In this document: piece by piece, positions 18,352 through 26,547 of the stretch
How the letters are laid out: the number at the start of each line of letters is the position of its first letter
How positions within the stretch are numbered: the first letter of the stretch is position 1
Made by a program: the position numbers and the translations under genes
Notes under the pieces: generated by a model
The model's input: the letters and a program-made list of their open reading frames with translations, nothing else
Database searches by the model: none
Told to the model about the DNA's origin: nothing
NCBI RefSeq assembly: GCF_040675465.1
Contig: NZ_JBFAPA010000019.1
Coordinates: forward strand, 124,001 to 188,000
Direction: 5' to 3'
DNA from: Kibdelosporangium sp040675465
GTDB taxonomy: Bacteria > Actinomycetota > Actinomycetes > Mycobacteriales > Pseudonocardiaceae
DNA length: 64,000 nt

Positions 18352-20019
18352 GTGAGCAGAACATCCGCATGGGGCGCAAGGACTCGCCGGCTCGCGATGC
18401 TGGCGGCCATCGCGGTGGCGACCGGACTGTCCGGGGCCGGACCCGCCACGGCGATCACCGACGGCCACTCGGTGTCGGTGCCGGACTGTGCGGGGCTGGA
18501 TCAGGTGAAGATCCCCGCCTCGGTGATGAGCCTGCCGACCACGGGCGGCCGGGTGGGGTCAGCCTCGGTCGTGACCAAAGTGGTCAGTGGCGTGACAACA
18601 GTGTACTGCCAGGCCGATGCCGACATCTTCCCCGTCGATCCGTCCGCGCCCCACATCAAGATGCGCGTCGCACTGCCTTACGGCTGGAACGGCAAGGCGA
18701 TGATGTTCGGTGGTGGCGGCTACGACGGCACCATTCCCGACGTGGGGTCGAATGTGCCGTTCGGCCCCGCGGACCAGCCGGTGCCGTTGGCCCGGCGGTA
18801 CGCGACGTTCGCCAGCGACTCCGGCCATCAGCAGGGGCCGGCGGCCGTTCCGTCGCTGGACGGGTCGTTCGGTGTGAACGACGAGGCGGTGGCCAACTTC
18901 GCGGCCGGGGACGCGCTGAAGAAGACGCGCGACGCGAGCCTGTTCCTCATCCGGCGCGCCTATGGGGCGAAGCCCGCCAAGCTCTACTTCGCCGGGGGCT
19001 CGACCGGCGGCCGCGAGGCTCTCATCGTCGCGCAGCGGTGGCCGGCGGCGTTCGACGGCGTGATCTCCGCGTTCCCCGCCTGGAACAACCTCAGCGAGAT
19101 CCTGGACCTGGGCTACCTCGCGCAGGTCCTGTCCCGTCCGGGTGGGTTCCCCGGCCCGGAGAAGCAGGGACTGCTGTACACCAGCGTCATCAACGCGTGT
19201 GACGGTCTGGACGGCGTCAAGGACAACGTCATCTCGAACCTCGGCGGTTGCCATTTCGATCCCCGCACGCTTCGCTGCCCGGGCGGCGCCGATACCGGAC
19301 CAACCTGTCTGTCCGATCCGCAGATCACCTCCGTGATCGCCATGTCCTCGCCGTTCCGGTGGCCGTACCGGATCGCCAGCGGCGAGACCCAGTACCCGGG
19401 CTTCCCGTTCCTCTCGGGTGCGGACATGCGGACGCCGTTCCTCGGGTTCGGCACGACCGCGCCGGCCAACCCCATGCCGGTGACGAGCGGCTACGGGATG
19501 CAGTACTGGGACCAGTGGGTCAAGTACTTCCTGACCCGCGACCCGCAGCACAACTCACTCGACGTGGATCCCCGGCATCCCGGGAGGTGGCTCGGCCGGA
19601 TCAGCCGGCTGTCCACAATAGAGGATCGCAACAACGCCGATCTCCGGCCGTTCGCCCGGGCGGGCGGCAAGCTGATCCTGCTCCACGGCGCCGCGGACGA
19701 ACTGGTCTCCCACCGCTCCACGAACGACTTCTACCAACGGGTTCGCGCCACACTGGGCCCTGAGACGACCCTTGCGTCGACGCGGTACTACGTCGTGCCG
19801 GGGGCGAACCACGCGAACTTCGGCACGCCCGCGTTCGCCGCCGCCTGGGACTCGCTCTCGGCGCTCGAGCGCTGGGTCGAGCAAGGACAGCCGCCCACGA
19901 ACCCGATCGTCAGCGACACCAGCCACAACCGCACGCGTCCCCTGTGCGAGTACCCGGACTGGCCCAGGTATCGCAGCGGCGACCCGGACACCAGTTCAAG
20001 CTTCGTGTGCACACACTGA
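18352..20019 (+). CDS. secreted tannase/feruloyl esterase family protein
   Basis: A 555-aa exported alpha/beta hydrolase. The N-terminus has a basic T-R-R-L start and a hydrophobic core ending G-P-A-T-A, a Sec or weak Tat signal. The nucleophile motif is G-G-S-T-G-G-R-E, matching the tannase-family G-C-S-x-G-G. D-E-L-V-S-H supplies the acid region and G-A-N-H-A-N-F-G the His region. GTG 18352 follows AAAGAGG and is the only start that leaves a clean signal peptide. It begins 34 bp after the MHS transporter and is probably in its operon. It would hydrolyse phenolic esters such as gallates or feruloyl esters outside the cell; the substrate is unresolved. Confidence 0.85.
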   Translation: MSRTSAWGARTRRLAMLAAIAVATGLSGAGPATAITDGHSVSVPDCAGLDQVKIPASVMSLPTTGGRVGSASVVTKVVSGVTTVYCQADADIFPVDPSAPHIKMRVALPYGWNGKAMMFGGGGYDGTIPDVGSNVPFGPADQPVPLARRYATFASDSGHQQGPAAVPSLDGSFGVNDEAVANFAAGDALKKTRDASLFLIRRAYGAKPAKLYFAGGSTGGREALIVAQRWPAAFDGVISAFPAWNNLSEILDLGYLAQVLSRPGGFPGPEKQGLLYTSVINACDGLDGVKDNVISNLGGCHFDPRTLRCPGGADTGPTCLSDPQITSVIAMSSPFRWPYRIASGETQYPGFPFLSGADMRTPFLGFGTTAPANPMPVTSGYGMQYWDQWVKYFLTRDPQHNSLDVDPRHPGRWLGRISRLSTIEDRNNADLRPFARAGGKLILLHGAADELVSHRSTNDFYQRVRATLGPETTLASTRYYVVPGANHANFGTPAFAAAWDSLSALERWVEQGQPPTNPIVSDTSHNRTRPLCEYPDWPRYRSGDPDTSSSFVCTH

Positions 20020-20020
20020 A

Positions 20021-20866
20021 TCAGGGGCCGAACAGAGGCATCACCCAGTAGTTGGCGTTGTGCCATGTGTCGGTTGGGAATCCGCCGTCGACTCCGTAGT
20101 GGTAGACGCCCGCGGCGGGTGGCGCGGTGAACGGCGCGGTGATCACCGCGCCGGAGTAGTACTCCTCCGTCTGCGCGTATCCCCCTGAAGGCGTGTAGTA
20201 GGACACGACGTAGTCCGTTCCCGCGACTGCAGGGACAGGGGTGCTTAACGTGATGCGTTGGGCGTAGACCTCGGATCCCGCGGCCTGCTCGCCGAGCAGT
20301 GTCCCGTCCGGCCCCCAGACCCGCAGCGTGACAGGGCCGCTGTAGGAACCACGGTAGATGATCGCCCCGGTGATGTGACCGCCCTGGTCGAGCCGGGTGC
20401 GGACGCCCACCTCCACCGGCTGGTCGTCCACCTCGTTGATCCGCGGCTTGCCGGGCAGCGACGGGAGGCGGAGCCTGTCGCCGGACAGCGGTGTCACGGT
20501 GCCCGGCTCGCCGACATGCAGGACCACCGGGCCGTTGACGACACCCACGGTGGTGCTGGTCGAAGCGCGCGAGTAGAGGTTCACCGTTCCAGGCTCGGTG
20601 GGAGTGAACAGATACGACCACGTCTCGTCCGCGTACTCGGCCTGCTCCCAGGTCTCTCCCCCATCGGACGAGACCTCCACCGAGACCACGCCGCCTGCCT
20701 CGCCATTGACGGCGACACCGGCGAGCAGCACGGGAGTCCCGGCGTCGACGCTCGCTCCGGAGGTAGGTGAGGTGAAGTGAGCGATGGGATAGTCGGCGTG
20801 AGCCACGCCAACCGGGACCACCAGTACCGTGATCACTGCCAGCAGAACTGAAAACAGTCGGGACAT
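20021..20866 (-). CDS. secreted DUF4082 beta-sandwich protein
   Basis: A 281-aa exported protein. The signal peptide (MSRLFSVLLAVITVLVVPVG, cleavage near A-H-A) is followed by an Ig-like domain (P-T-S-G-A-S-V-D-A-G and V-E-V-S-S-D-G-G-E-T-W-E). The C-terminal half (V-G-V-R-T-R-L-D-Q-G-G-H-I-T-G and G-S-Y-S-G-P-V-T-L-R-V-W) resembles DUF4082 domains attached to surface and carbohydrate-active proteins. No catalytic residues are evident. It is convergent with the tannase gene with one base between stops. A binding or adhesion role is plausible but not shown. Confidence 0.7.
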   Translation of the reverse strand: MSRLFSVLLAVITVLVVPVGVAHADYPIAHFTSPTSGASVDAGTPVLLAGVAVNGEAGGVVSVEVSSDGGETWEQAEYADETWSYLFTPTEPGTVNLYSRASTSTTVGVVNGPVVLHVGEPGTVTPLSGDRLRLPSLPGKPRINEVDDQPVEVGVRTRLDQGGHITGAIIYRGSYSGPVTLRVWGPDGTLLGEQAAGSEVYAQRITLSTPVPAVAGTDYVVSYYTPSGGYAQTEEYYSGAVITAPFTAPPAAGVYHYGVDGGFPTDTWHNANYWVMPLFGP

Positions 20867-20974
20867 ACCCGTGCAGCGGCGGATCCGGTCGATGCGTTAC
20901 GGCTTTTGCGTTCGGCCGAAACACATTGAGCCGAACGCGAGTCACCCTCCGTCCAGAAGCCTGACGTCGGTATC

Positions 20975-21235
20975 GTGGCGGCGGTGGAGTACACGGGTGA
21001 TCCAGGGTTCGAGGATGTCGACGCGCAGTGGATCGTCGGCGGGCCGGACTCGGGTGGGGTGCGGTCCTTCGTCCTGTGGCGCGGGCACTTGTTCTTCGTC
21101 GAGCAGGACTTCAGCAGTGGATCGGTCGGCTCCGGGATCGCCGCGGCGGCGTTCGCGGCCGAGCACCGCGGGACTTCCGACCCGCGCTACCGGGAGATCG
21201 TCGAGGATCTTGACGCGCGAGGCCTCACTTCCTGA
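20975..21235 (+). CDS. small hypothetical protein, 86 aa
   Basis: I do not recognise this gene. The protein starts MAAVEYTGDPGFEDVDAQW from GTG 20975, is acidic, contains V-L-W-R-G-H-L-F-F-V-E-Q-D-F and ends in a helix D-P-R-Y-R-E-I-V-E-D-L. No signal peptide or membrane segment is present. There is no convincing ribosome binding site, and it has no coupled neighbour. Confidence 0.4.
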   Translation: MAAVEYTGDPGFEDVDAQWIVGGPDSGGVRSFVLWRGHLFFVEQDFSSGSVGSGIAAAAFAAEHRGTSDPRYREIVEDLDARGLTS

Positions 21236-21301
21236 CCGCTGCGCGTTACGCCGTTGATGCCGAGTTAGGCAGCATTTGAGGGCCATTTAGGGAAGTCCAT
21301 A

Positions 21302-22171
21302 ATGGACAACGCGCGAAACACTGTGCCGGGTAACGGTTTTGCCACGGCCCGAAACGTACGCGGCCACTTCCCAGACCACTGCGGCATGAGCGCATCGAAT
21401 ATCACACATCCGCGGGAGCTCAGCGCCGCGTTGAAGGAACTGACCTTGAGTGCCGCCGCCCGTAAGGAAACGGACCCCTTCGGGCGTCTTGGCTTCACGA
21501 AGGTCGCCCTCTCCTGGAGCGATGAGAAGGAACGTCTCAAGTACGACGTCGACGGACGCCCCCGCAATGAGATCGAACAAAGAATAGAAGGAGATGTCGA
21601 CCCGTTCGGCAACGGTGTCACCATCGGCACGATCGAGCTCGTCCGCCGTACGCCAGGCCGCTACGACGGCCTGGAGTTCATGGGCGACAACCGCACCCAG
21701 GTTCCGAAAGACGTCGTGGTGAAGGCATGGCAGGAGGCGGTCGAAGCCGGCCGCAAGCGCTGGGCTCGATTCGTCAACCCGAAAAGCACGGACCTGCCGG
21801 ACGCGCCGCTGCTCAAGGCGGACAACCAGAACGACCTCATCCACGCCGTCACCCTGCTGGCGGACAATGTGCTGAAAGTTCGGCTGGACGCGAAGAACCC
21901 GCTGAGATACGTCTGCCACCAGCATGTGTCGTCCCCGGACGGGGGCATTGTGATGATCTACGGTCGCGAACTGCTTTCCTGGAAGGACAAGGAATTCACC
22001 TACCCGGCGGCCGAACGGCCGGACGACGCGTTCCTGGCCCTGCTCGGGATCAGCAACGGCGCCTTCGTGCAGCACCTGATCGAGCAGAACGGGAACAGGC
22101 TCGGCATCACCAGGCTCGCGTCGATCAGCGTCCGCCGCGGCGGCCTGGACGTGTACTGGACATTCGCGTAA
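21302..22171 (+). CDS. hypothetical protein, 289 aa
   Basis: Family not recognised. ATG 21302 follows AGGGAAG by seven bases; ATG 21386 is an alternative start removing 28 residues. The protein is soluble, mixed alpha/beta, with K-E-T-D-P-F-G-R-L-G-F-T-K-V near residue 60, D-A-K-N-P-L-R-Y-V-C-H-Q-H-V in the middle and S-V-R-R-G-G-L-D-V-Y-W at the end. Third-position GC is somewhat lower than in neighbouring genes near the start. It stands alone between a small ORF and a decayed regulator. Confidence 0.6.
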   Translation: MDNARNTVPGNGFATARNVRGHFPDHCGMSASNITHPRELSAALKELTLSAAARKETDPFGRLGFTKVALSWSDEKERLKYDVDGRPRNEIEQRIEGDVDPFGNGVTIGTIELVRRTPGRYDGLEFMGDNRTQVPKDVVVKAWQEAVEAGRKRWARFVNPKSTDLPDAPLLKADNQNDLIHAVTLLADNVLKVRLDAKNPLRYVCHQHVSSPDGGIVMIYGRELLSWKDKEFTYPAAERPDDAFLALLGISNGAFVQHLIEQNGNRLGITRLASISVRRGGLDVYWTFA

Positions 22172-22180
22172 CCGTCCCCG

Positions 22181-22985
22181 TCACACTTGGGGTGGCTGTC
22201 GCCTGGCCGACTGGGTGAGCCGGTCGGCCAGGCGCGCGACGAGGTCGCGTAGTTCGGGTGGCCGCTCGATGGCGAACGGCAGATCCAGCGACGCGAGGAC
22301 GGCGGGCAGCCAGTCGAGCCGTTCCGCCCGCAGTTCGACCCAGGACCAGCCCTCGGACTCGGTGACGATCGCGACGCTGGCGGGCAGCCGGGTGTGGATC
22401 TGCTCGGCGGTGCCCTGGATCAGCAGGGTCACTTCGTGCCGGTACGGGGCGCTGGCCAGTCCGGTCAGGACGCGCTGTGCCGGGTCGAGGCCGGTCGGCG
22501 GTTGGAACGAGCCGGGTAGCGTTCTGGCGCTGACGATCCGGTCCAGCCGGAACGTGCGGTCCTGGCCGATCGCGGGATCGGCACCCGTGAGGTACCACCG
22601 GGCGGAGTGGGCGACGAGCCCGTAGGGATGCAAAGTGCGTTCGCTGTGCCGCCCGGTCGCGGCGGTGTACCGGATCGAGACGGGCCGGTGGTGGCTGACC
22701 GCGTCAGCGATCGTGAGCAGGATCGACGTCTCCGCAGCGGTCGGCTCGGCGGCGGGCGCGGTGAAGGACAGGGCGCCGAGCACCGCGTCGAGCCTGCGGC
22801 CGAGCCGCTCGGGCAGCACGCGCCGGATCTTGGCCGCCGCGGCCTCGCCCGCCAGCCCCGCGGCCGTCGTCAGCCCGGCCCGCTGACCCGCGACCAAGCC
22901 GAGCAGCACGGCGAGCGCTTCCTCGTCGTTCAGCATCAACGCGGCATGCGACAACCGGGAGCGAGCCGGTAGCCGCCGTAACGGC
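22181..22985 (-). pseudogene. WYL-domain regulator, 5'-truncated and frameshifted
   Basis: The region encodes most of a WYL-domain ligand-sensing module: L-N-D-E-E-A-L-A-V-L-L-G-L-V-A, R-H-S-E-R-T-L-H-P-Y-G-L-V, W-Y-L-T-G-A-D and F-R-L-D-R-I. These proteins normally begin with a DeoR-like HTH and a G-G-Y-R-L-A-P-G linker. The linker is present at 22967-22978 but in another frame, so there is an indel near 22955. The HTH is missing because the SDR gene begins abutting at 22989. This is a broken regulator, joined to the SDR gene by a rearrangement. Confidence 0.7.
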
Positions 22986-22988
22986 CGC

Positions 22989-23759
22989 TCACTCTCGGAA
23001 CTCGTGGCCGCCGTCGACCCGCCACACCTGACCGTTGACCCATTCGGCGTCGTCGGACAACAGGAACGCGACGGCCGCGCCGATGTCGGACGTTTCACCG
23101 AGGCGTGGGGCGCGGACGAGGGAGGCGGCCCAGTCCAGGAACTCCTGGGGCGGGTTCTGCTTGAGGCGCTCGGTGAGCACGACGCCGGGCGCGACGCTGT
23201 TGCAGCGCACACCTTGTTTGCCCCAGGTGGCGGCGATGTGCCGGGTGAGGGTGTTGATCGCGGCCTTGGAGGCCGCGTAGGCGGGCCGTATCGGTTCGCC
23301 GATGGTCGCGGCGGCGGACGAGGTGTTGACGATCGCGCCGCCGCCGTTGCCCAGCAGGATCGGCAGCACGGCCTTGCAGGTGCGGACGAAGCCGAGCAGG
23401 TTGATCTCCATCGTGCGCCGCCAGATGCCCAGATCGGCTTCCAGCAGGTACGTGTCGGCGATCATGGTCTCCGGGGAGGTGTCCGCGGCGCAGTTGTACA
23501 AGCCGTGCACCGTTCCGTACTCGCCGGTCGCGGTCTCGATCAGCCTGCTCACCGACTCGTCGTCGCCCAGGTCGAACTGAACGCCGAGCGCGCTGCCGCC
23601 GGCCTCGGTGATCTCGGCGGCCACACGGTCCGCACCGGCGCCGTCCAGGTCGCCCAGGACGACCTTGGCGCCCTCCTGGCCCAGCCGGACCGCCACGCCG
23701 CGACCGATCCCCGTCGCGCCACCGGCGACCACCACCGTTTTTCCTTCCAGACCGCGCAT
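22989..23759 (-). CDS. SDR-family oxidoreductase
   Basis: A 256-aa classical short-chain dehydrogenase. The cofactor motif G-G-A-T-G-I-G lies near residue 13, a D-L-D at the end of beta 2 suggests NAD preference, N-x-A-A occurs near residue 90, catalytic Ser is in N-T-S-S-A-A and Y-A-A-S-K holds the catalytic Tyr and Lys. It ends V-D-G-G-H-E-F. Length and motifs are complete. The substrate is unknown, and no pathway neighbour is evident. Its 3' end abuts the truncated WYL gene. Confidence 0.88.
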   Translation of the reverse strand: MRGLEGKTVVVAGGATGIGRGVAVRLGQEGAKVVLGDLDGAGADRVAAEITEAGGSALGVQFDLGDDESVSRLIETATGEYGTVHGLYNCAADTSPETMIADTYLLEADLGIWRRTMEINLLGFVRTCKAVLPILLGNGGGAIVNTSSAAATIGEPIRPAYAASKAAINTLTRHIAATWGKQGVRCNSVAPGVVLTERLKQNPPQEFLDWAASLVRAPRLGETSDIGAAVAFLLSDDAEWVNGQVWRVDGGHEFRE

Positions 23760-23891
23760 TCGCCATCCTCCGTAGTCGGTGTACCGGCGCTTGATCCTTC
23801 CCGATGGTGACGCTGCCGGAGTGGTGTCCGGCCCGGGTCAGGCAATAGGTTGGCCGGAACGCTTGAGTCCGATGGTCTGAGAGGGCGATTC

Positions 23892-24689
23892 GTGACAGAT
23901 CCTCATGCCGCGAACATCGCGCGGGTGTACGACGCGCTGCTGGGTGGCAAGGACAACTACGAGGCCGACCGGGAGGCGCGCGACCAGCTGGCGGCGCAGG
24001 CCCCCGAGATTTCCGCGGTGGCCATGGACAACCGGCTGTTCATGATGCGCGCGGCCCGGTTCCTCGCCGGCGGGGCCGGGATCGGCCAGTTCATCGACTT
24101 CGGGCCGTGCCTGCCGATCGGCGAGAACATGCACGAGGTCGTCCAGCGGCTCAACCGCGAGGCGAACGTCGTCTACGTCGGCATCGACCCGCTGGTGATC
24201 GCGCACGGGCGGGCGTTGCTGGCGGACAACGAGCAGACCCACATGGTGGAGATCGACTGGCGCCACCCGGAGAACGTGCTGGCGGACGACACCCTCCACA
24301 AGTACATCGACTTCGGCCAGCCGGTCGCGATCTTCCAGGTCGCCACCCTCAACCACGTCGCCGACGAGTACGAGCCGGCCAGGATCATGAGCGTGCTGAT
24401 CGACGCTCTCGCACCCGGCTCGTACGTCGTGTTCGCACACATGCTCGACCCCGGCGAGGGGCACGAGCTGCACGACGTGGCGGCCCGCGTCCAGGCCGCC
24501 GGTCTCACCGGCACGATCGGCACCGGCTGGTTCCGCACCGCCGAGCAGCTCGCCGCGATGACAGCCGGGCTGGAGTTCGTCGAACCGGGCCTGGTGCCGG
24601 TGGCCGAATGGTGGCCTGACGGGCCCCGGGTCCAGCCGCTGGCCCCGTTGCAGCACCTGCTCGTCGGCGGAGTCGCCCGCAAACCGTGA
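23892..24689 (+). CDS. DUF574 SAM-dependent methyltransferase
   Basis: A 265-aa member of the actinobacterial PF04672 group, recognised by D-P-H-A-A-N-I-A-R-V-Y-D-A-L-L-G-G-K-D-N-Y near the start and the SAM-site region F-I-D-F-G-P-C-L-P. The usual G-x-G-x-x-x of this motif is slightly changed. GTG 23892 is chosen because GAGGG lies six bases before it. Many copies exist in actinomycete genomes, with mostly unknown substrates. It is followed by a small membrane peptide gene. Confidence 0.8.
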   Translation: MTDPHAANIARVYDALLGGKDNYEADREARDQLAAQAPEISAVAMDNRLFMMRAARFLAGGAGIGQFIDFGPCLPIGENMHEVVQRLNREANVVYVGIDPLVIAHGRALLADNEQTHMVEIDWRHPENVLADDTLHKYIDFGQPVAIFQVATLNHVADEYEPARIMSVLIDALAPGSYVVFAHMLDPGEGHELHDVAARVQAAGLTGTIGTGWFRTAEQLAAMTAGLEFVEPGLVPVAEWWPDGPRVQPLAPLQHLLVGGVARKP

Positions 24690-24757
24690 ACCCGTGAACC
24701 GAAGGCCCAGGTCCAACGTGTGCACAGTGCGCGGGTAAACGCTCATGGAGGTGATGG

Positions 24758-24892
24758 ATGGGCCAGGTGATCCTGGTGCTGCTGCTTACCTTGTTCGTGC
24801 TCCCCGCATGCGCGGCTCTGGCGGTGGCGCCGTTCAAGGTCCGGCCGCAACCCGCGCGAGTGACACCCCGGCGCGGCATGCGTCCACAATAG
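24758..24892 (+). CDS. 44-aa single-pass membrane peptide
   Basis: ATG 24758 is preceded by GGAGGTGA, a near-perfect ribosome binding site. The peptide begins MGQVILVLLLTLFVLP, then A-C-A-A-L-A-V-A-P and a basic tail with R-P-Q-P-A-R-V-T-P-R-R-G. It looks like one membrane helix with a cationic C-terminus, or a lipoprotein-like signal with Cys18. A terminator hairpin begins nine bases after the stop. The strong ribosome binding site and terminator support a real gene; its function is unknown. Confidence 0.55.
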   Translation: MGQVILVLLLTLFVLPACAALAVAPFKVRPQPARVTPRRGMRPQ

Positions 24893-24900
24893 ACGCCCGA

Positions 24901-24933
24901 ACCGGGCTGCCCTGGGGGTGGCGGCAGCCCGGT
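24901..24933. terminator. strong hairpin terminator between convergent genes
   Basis: A perfect 11-bp stem, ACCGGGCTGCC pairing with GGCAGCCCGGT, with an 11-base loop. It lies between the 44-aa membrane peptide and the end of the NRPS operon, so it can end transcription from both sides. There is no T-tract, as is common in high-GC actinobacteria. Confidence 0.7.
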
Positions 24934-24949
24934 CGCATCCGCGGACGCG

Positions 24950-26533
24950 TCACGAAGTGGCGTCGTCGGCTACGCGGACGTCGGTGACGATCAGGTCGGT
25001 GAAGATGTCGACCTTCACGTTGGTGAGCTTGCGCGAGTAGCCGCTGACCGACCATTCCTGCCAGAGCGGGAGGGCGGGCATGGTCTCGACGAGGATCCGC
25101 TCCGCCTTCTGGTACAGCTCCATCGCGGCTTCCTCGCTGGGCGCCGCGTCGGCCTCGTCGATGGCGGCGTCGAACTCCGGGCTGCTGTACCCGGCGTAGT
25201 TGGCGGCCATGCCGGTCTTGAACAGCGGGCTCAGGAAGTTCTCCAGGGACGGGTACTCGGCGCGCCAGTCCTGGCGGTAGGGGCCGGTCATCGTCTGGCC
25301 GACGACGCGCGGCAGGTACTCGCCGAACGGCATCTCGCGGTTCATCGTGCACTCGATGCCCAGGGTCTCGGAGATCATCTCGCAGACCATCGGCATCCAG
25401 GTCACCGCGGCCGAACCGAAGTTGGCGAACAGCGTCAGCGGGCCGGTGAACCCGGACTTCGCGAAGTGCTCGCGGGCCTTCTCGGGGTTGTAGGTGAAGT
25501 ACTCGCCACCCTGGCCGGGCACGTAGCCGAGCACACCGGGCACGCAGAACCCGTCGGCCGGGCGCTGCTTGCCGTTCATCGCCTCCTTGATCACCCGGCC
25601 CCGGTCGATCGCCATCGAGATGGCCTTGTGCAGGTCGGCGTTGTCGTAGCCGGGCAGGTAGTGCGGGAAGTACAGGTTCTGCAGGTGCATGAAGTTGCGG
25701 TCGACGTACCGGCCATCCAGGTCCCCGGTGTGGTCGCCGGCGGCGACCCGCTCGTAGGGCAGGCCCTCCATGTAGTCCAGCTTGCCGTCCACCAGGTCCT
25801 GGTAGGCGCCCTCGTCGTCGTTGGTGTACGCGCGGAACGTGACGTCCTTGACGTGGCCGCGGTGCTTGCCCTTGTAGTCCCGGAACACGGTGAACTTGGT
25901 CTCGACCTCAGGGGTGTGCGAGACGAACATGTACGGGCCGTTGCCGATGGGGTGCTTGGCGAACGCCTCGGGGTCGGCGAAGAACGCGTCCGGCATCGGG
26001 TAGAACGCGAAGTACCCGAGCATCGTCGGGAACACCGATGCCCGCTCGGACAGGGTGACCGTGAACTCGTAGTCGTTCACCAGCTCGAGCCCGGACAGCT
26101 TGTCGGTCGAGGGGGTGCCGGACTCGGGGTTGAGGTCGGCGTAGCCCTCGATCTTGCTGAGGTACGTGCGGTTGCCCATGTTGTTGGGCCCGTACGCCAC
26201 GTGGTTCCAGGCGTTGACGTAGCTGTGCGCGGTGACCGGGGTGCCGTCGTGGAAGGTCCAGCCCTGCTTCACCTTGATGCGGAAGAACTTCGAGTCGGTG
26301 GTCTCGATCGACTCGGCCATCGCGTTGGCGGCCACCGCGTCGTCGTAGCCGTACTGGACCAGGCCCGTGTAGAGCAGCCGCAGCGGACGGCCGCCGCCCC
26401 ACTCGATGGTGTCGCCGGGAATGAGCGGACGCGCGGGCTCGGTGTTGAACAACCGGATCTCGGCGTCCTGGATGTCGTCGGTGGCGACGTCTTCAGCGGC
26501 CAGGTCGAGCGCGGGTTCGGTGATCGTGGTCAT
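24950..26533 (-). CDS. OppA-like solute-binding protein without signal peptide
   Basis: A 527-aa family-5 extracellular solute-binding protein fold. Typical segments are Q-G-W-T-F-H-D-G-T-P-V-T-A, P-I-G-N-G-P-Y-M-F-V, L-H-K-A-I-S-M-A-I-D-R and the late W-R-A-E-Y-P-S. The start MTTITEPALDLAAEDVATDD is hydrophilic, and no lipobox or signal peptide is present, which is unusual for this family. GGGGAG precedes ATG 26533. It is the last gene of the NRPS operon, 15 bases after the exporter. It may bind the peptide or a precursor inside the cell, serve as an immunity protein, or be exported by another route. Confidence 0.8.
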   Translation of the reverse strand: MTTITEPALDLAAEDVATDDIQDAEIRLFNTEPARPLIPGDTIEWGGGRPLRLLYTGLVQYGYDDAVAANAMAESIETTDSKFFRIKVKQGWTFHDGTPVTAHSYVNAWNHVAYGPNNMGNRTYLSKIEGYADLNPESGTPSTDKLSGLELVNDYEFTVTLSERASVFPTMLGYFAFYPMPDAFFADPEAFAKHPIGNGPYMFVSHTPEVETKFTVFRDYKGKHRGHVKDVTFRAYTNDDEGAYQDLVDGKLDYMEGLPYERVAAGDHTGDLDGRYVDRNFMHLQNLYFPHYLPGYDNADLHKAISMAIDRGRVIKEAMNGKQRPADGFCVPGVLGYVPGQGGEYFTYNPEKAREHFAKSGFTGPLTLFANFGSAAVTWMPMVCEMISETLGIECTMNREMPFGEYLPRVVGQTMTGPYRQDWRAEYPSLENFLSPLFKTGMAANYAGYSSPEFDAAIDEADAAPSEEAAMELYQKAERILVETMPALPLWQEWSVSGYSRKLTNVKVDIFTDLIVTDVRVADDATS

Positions 26534-26547
26534 CTGGGTGTTCTCCC

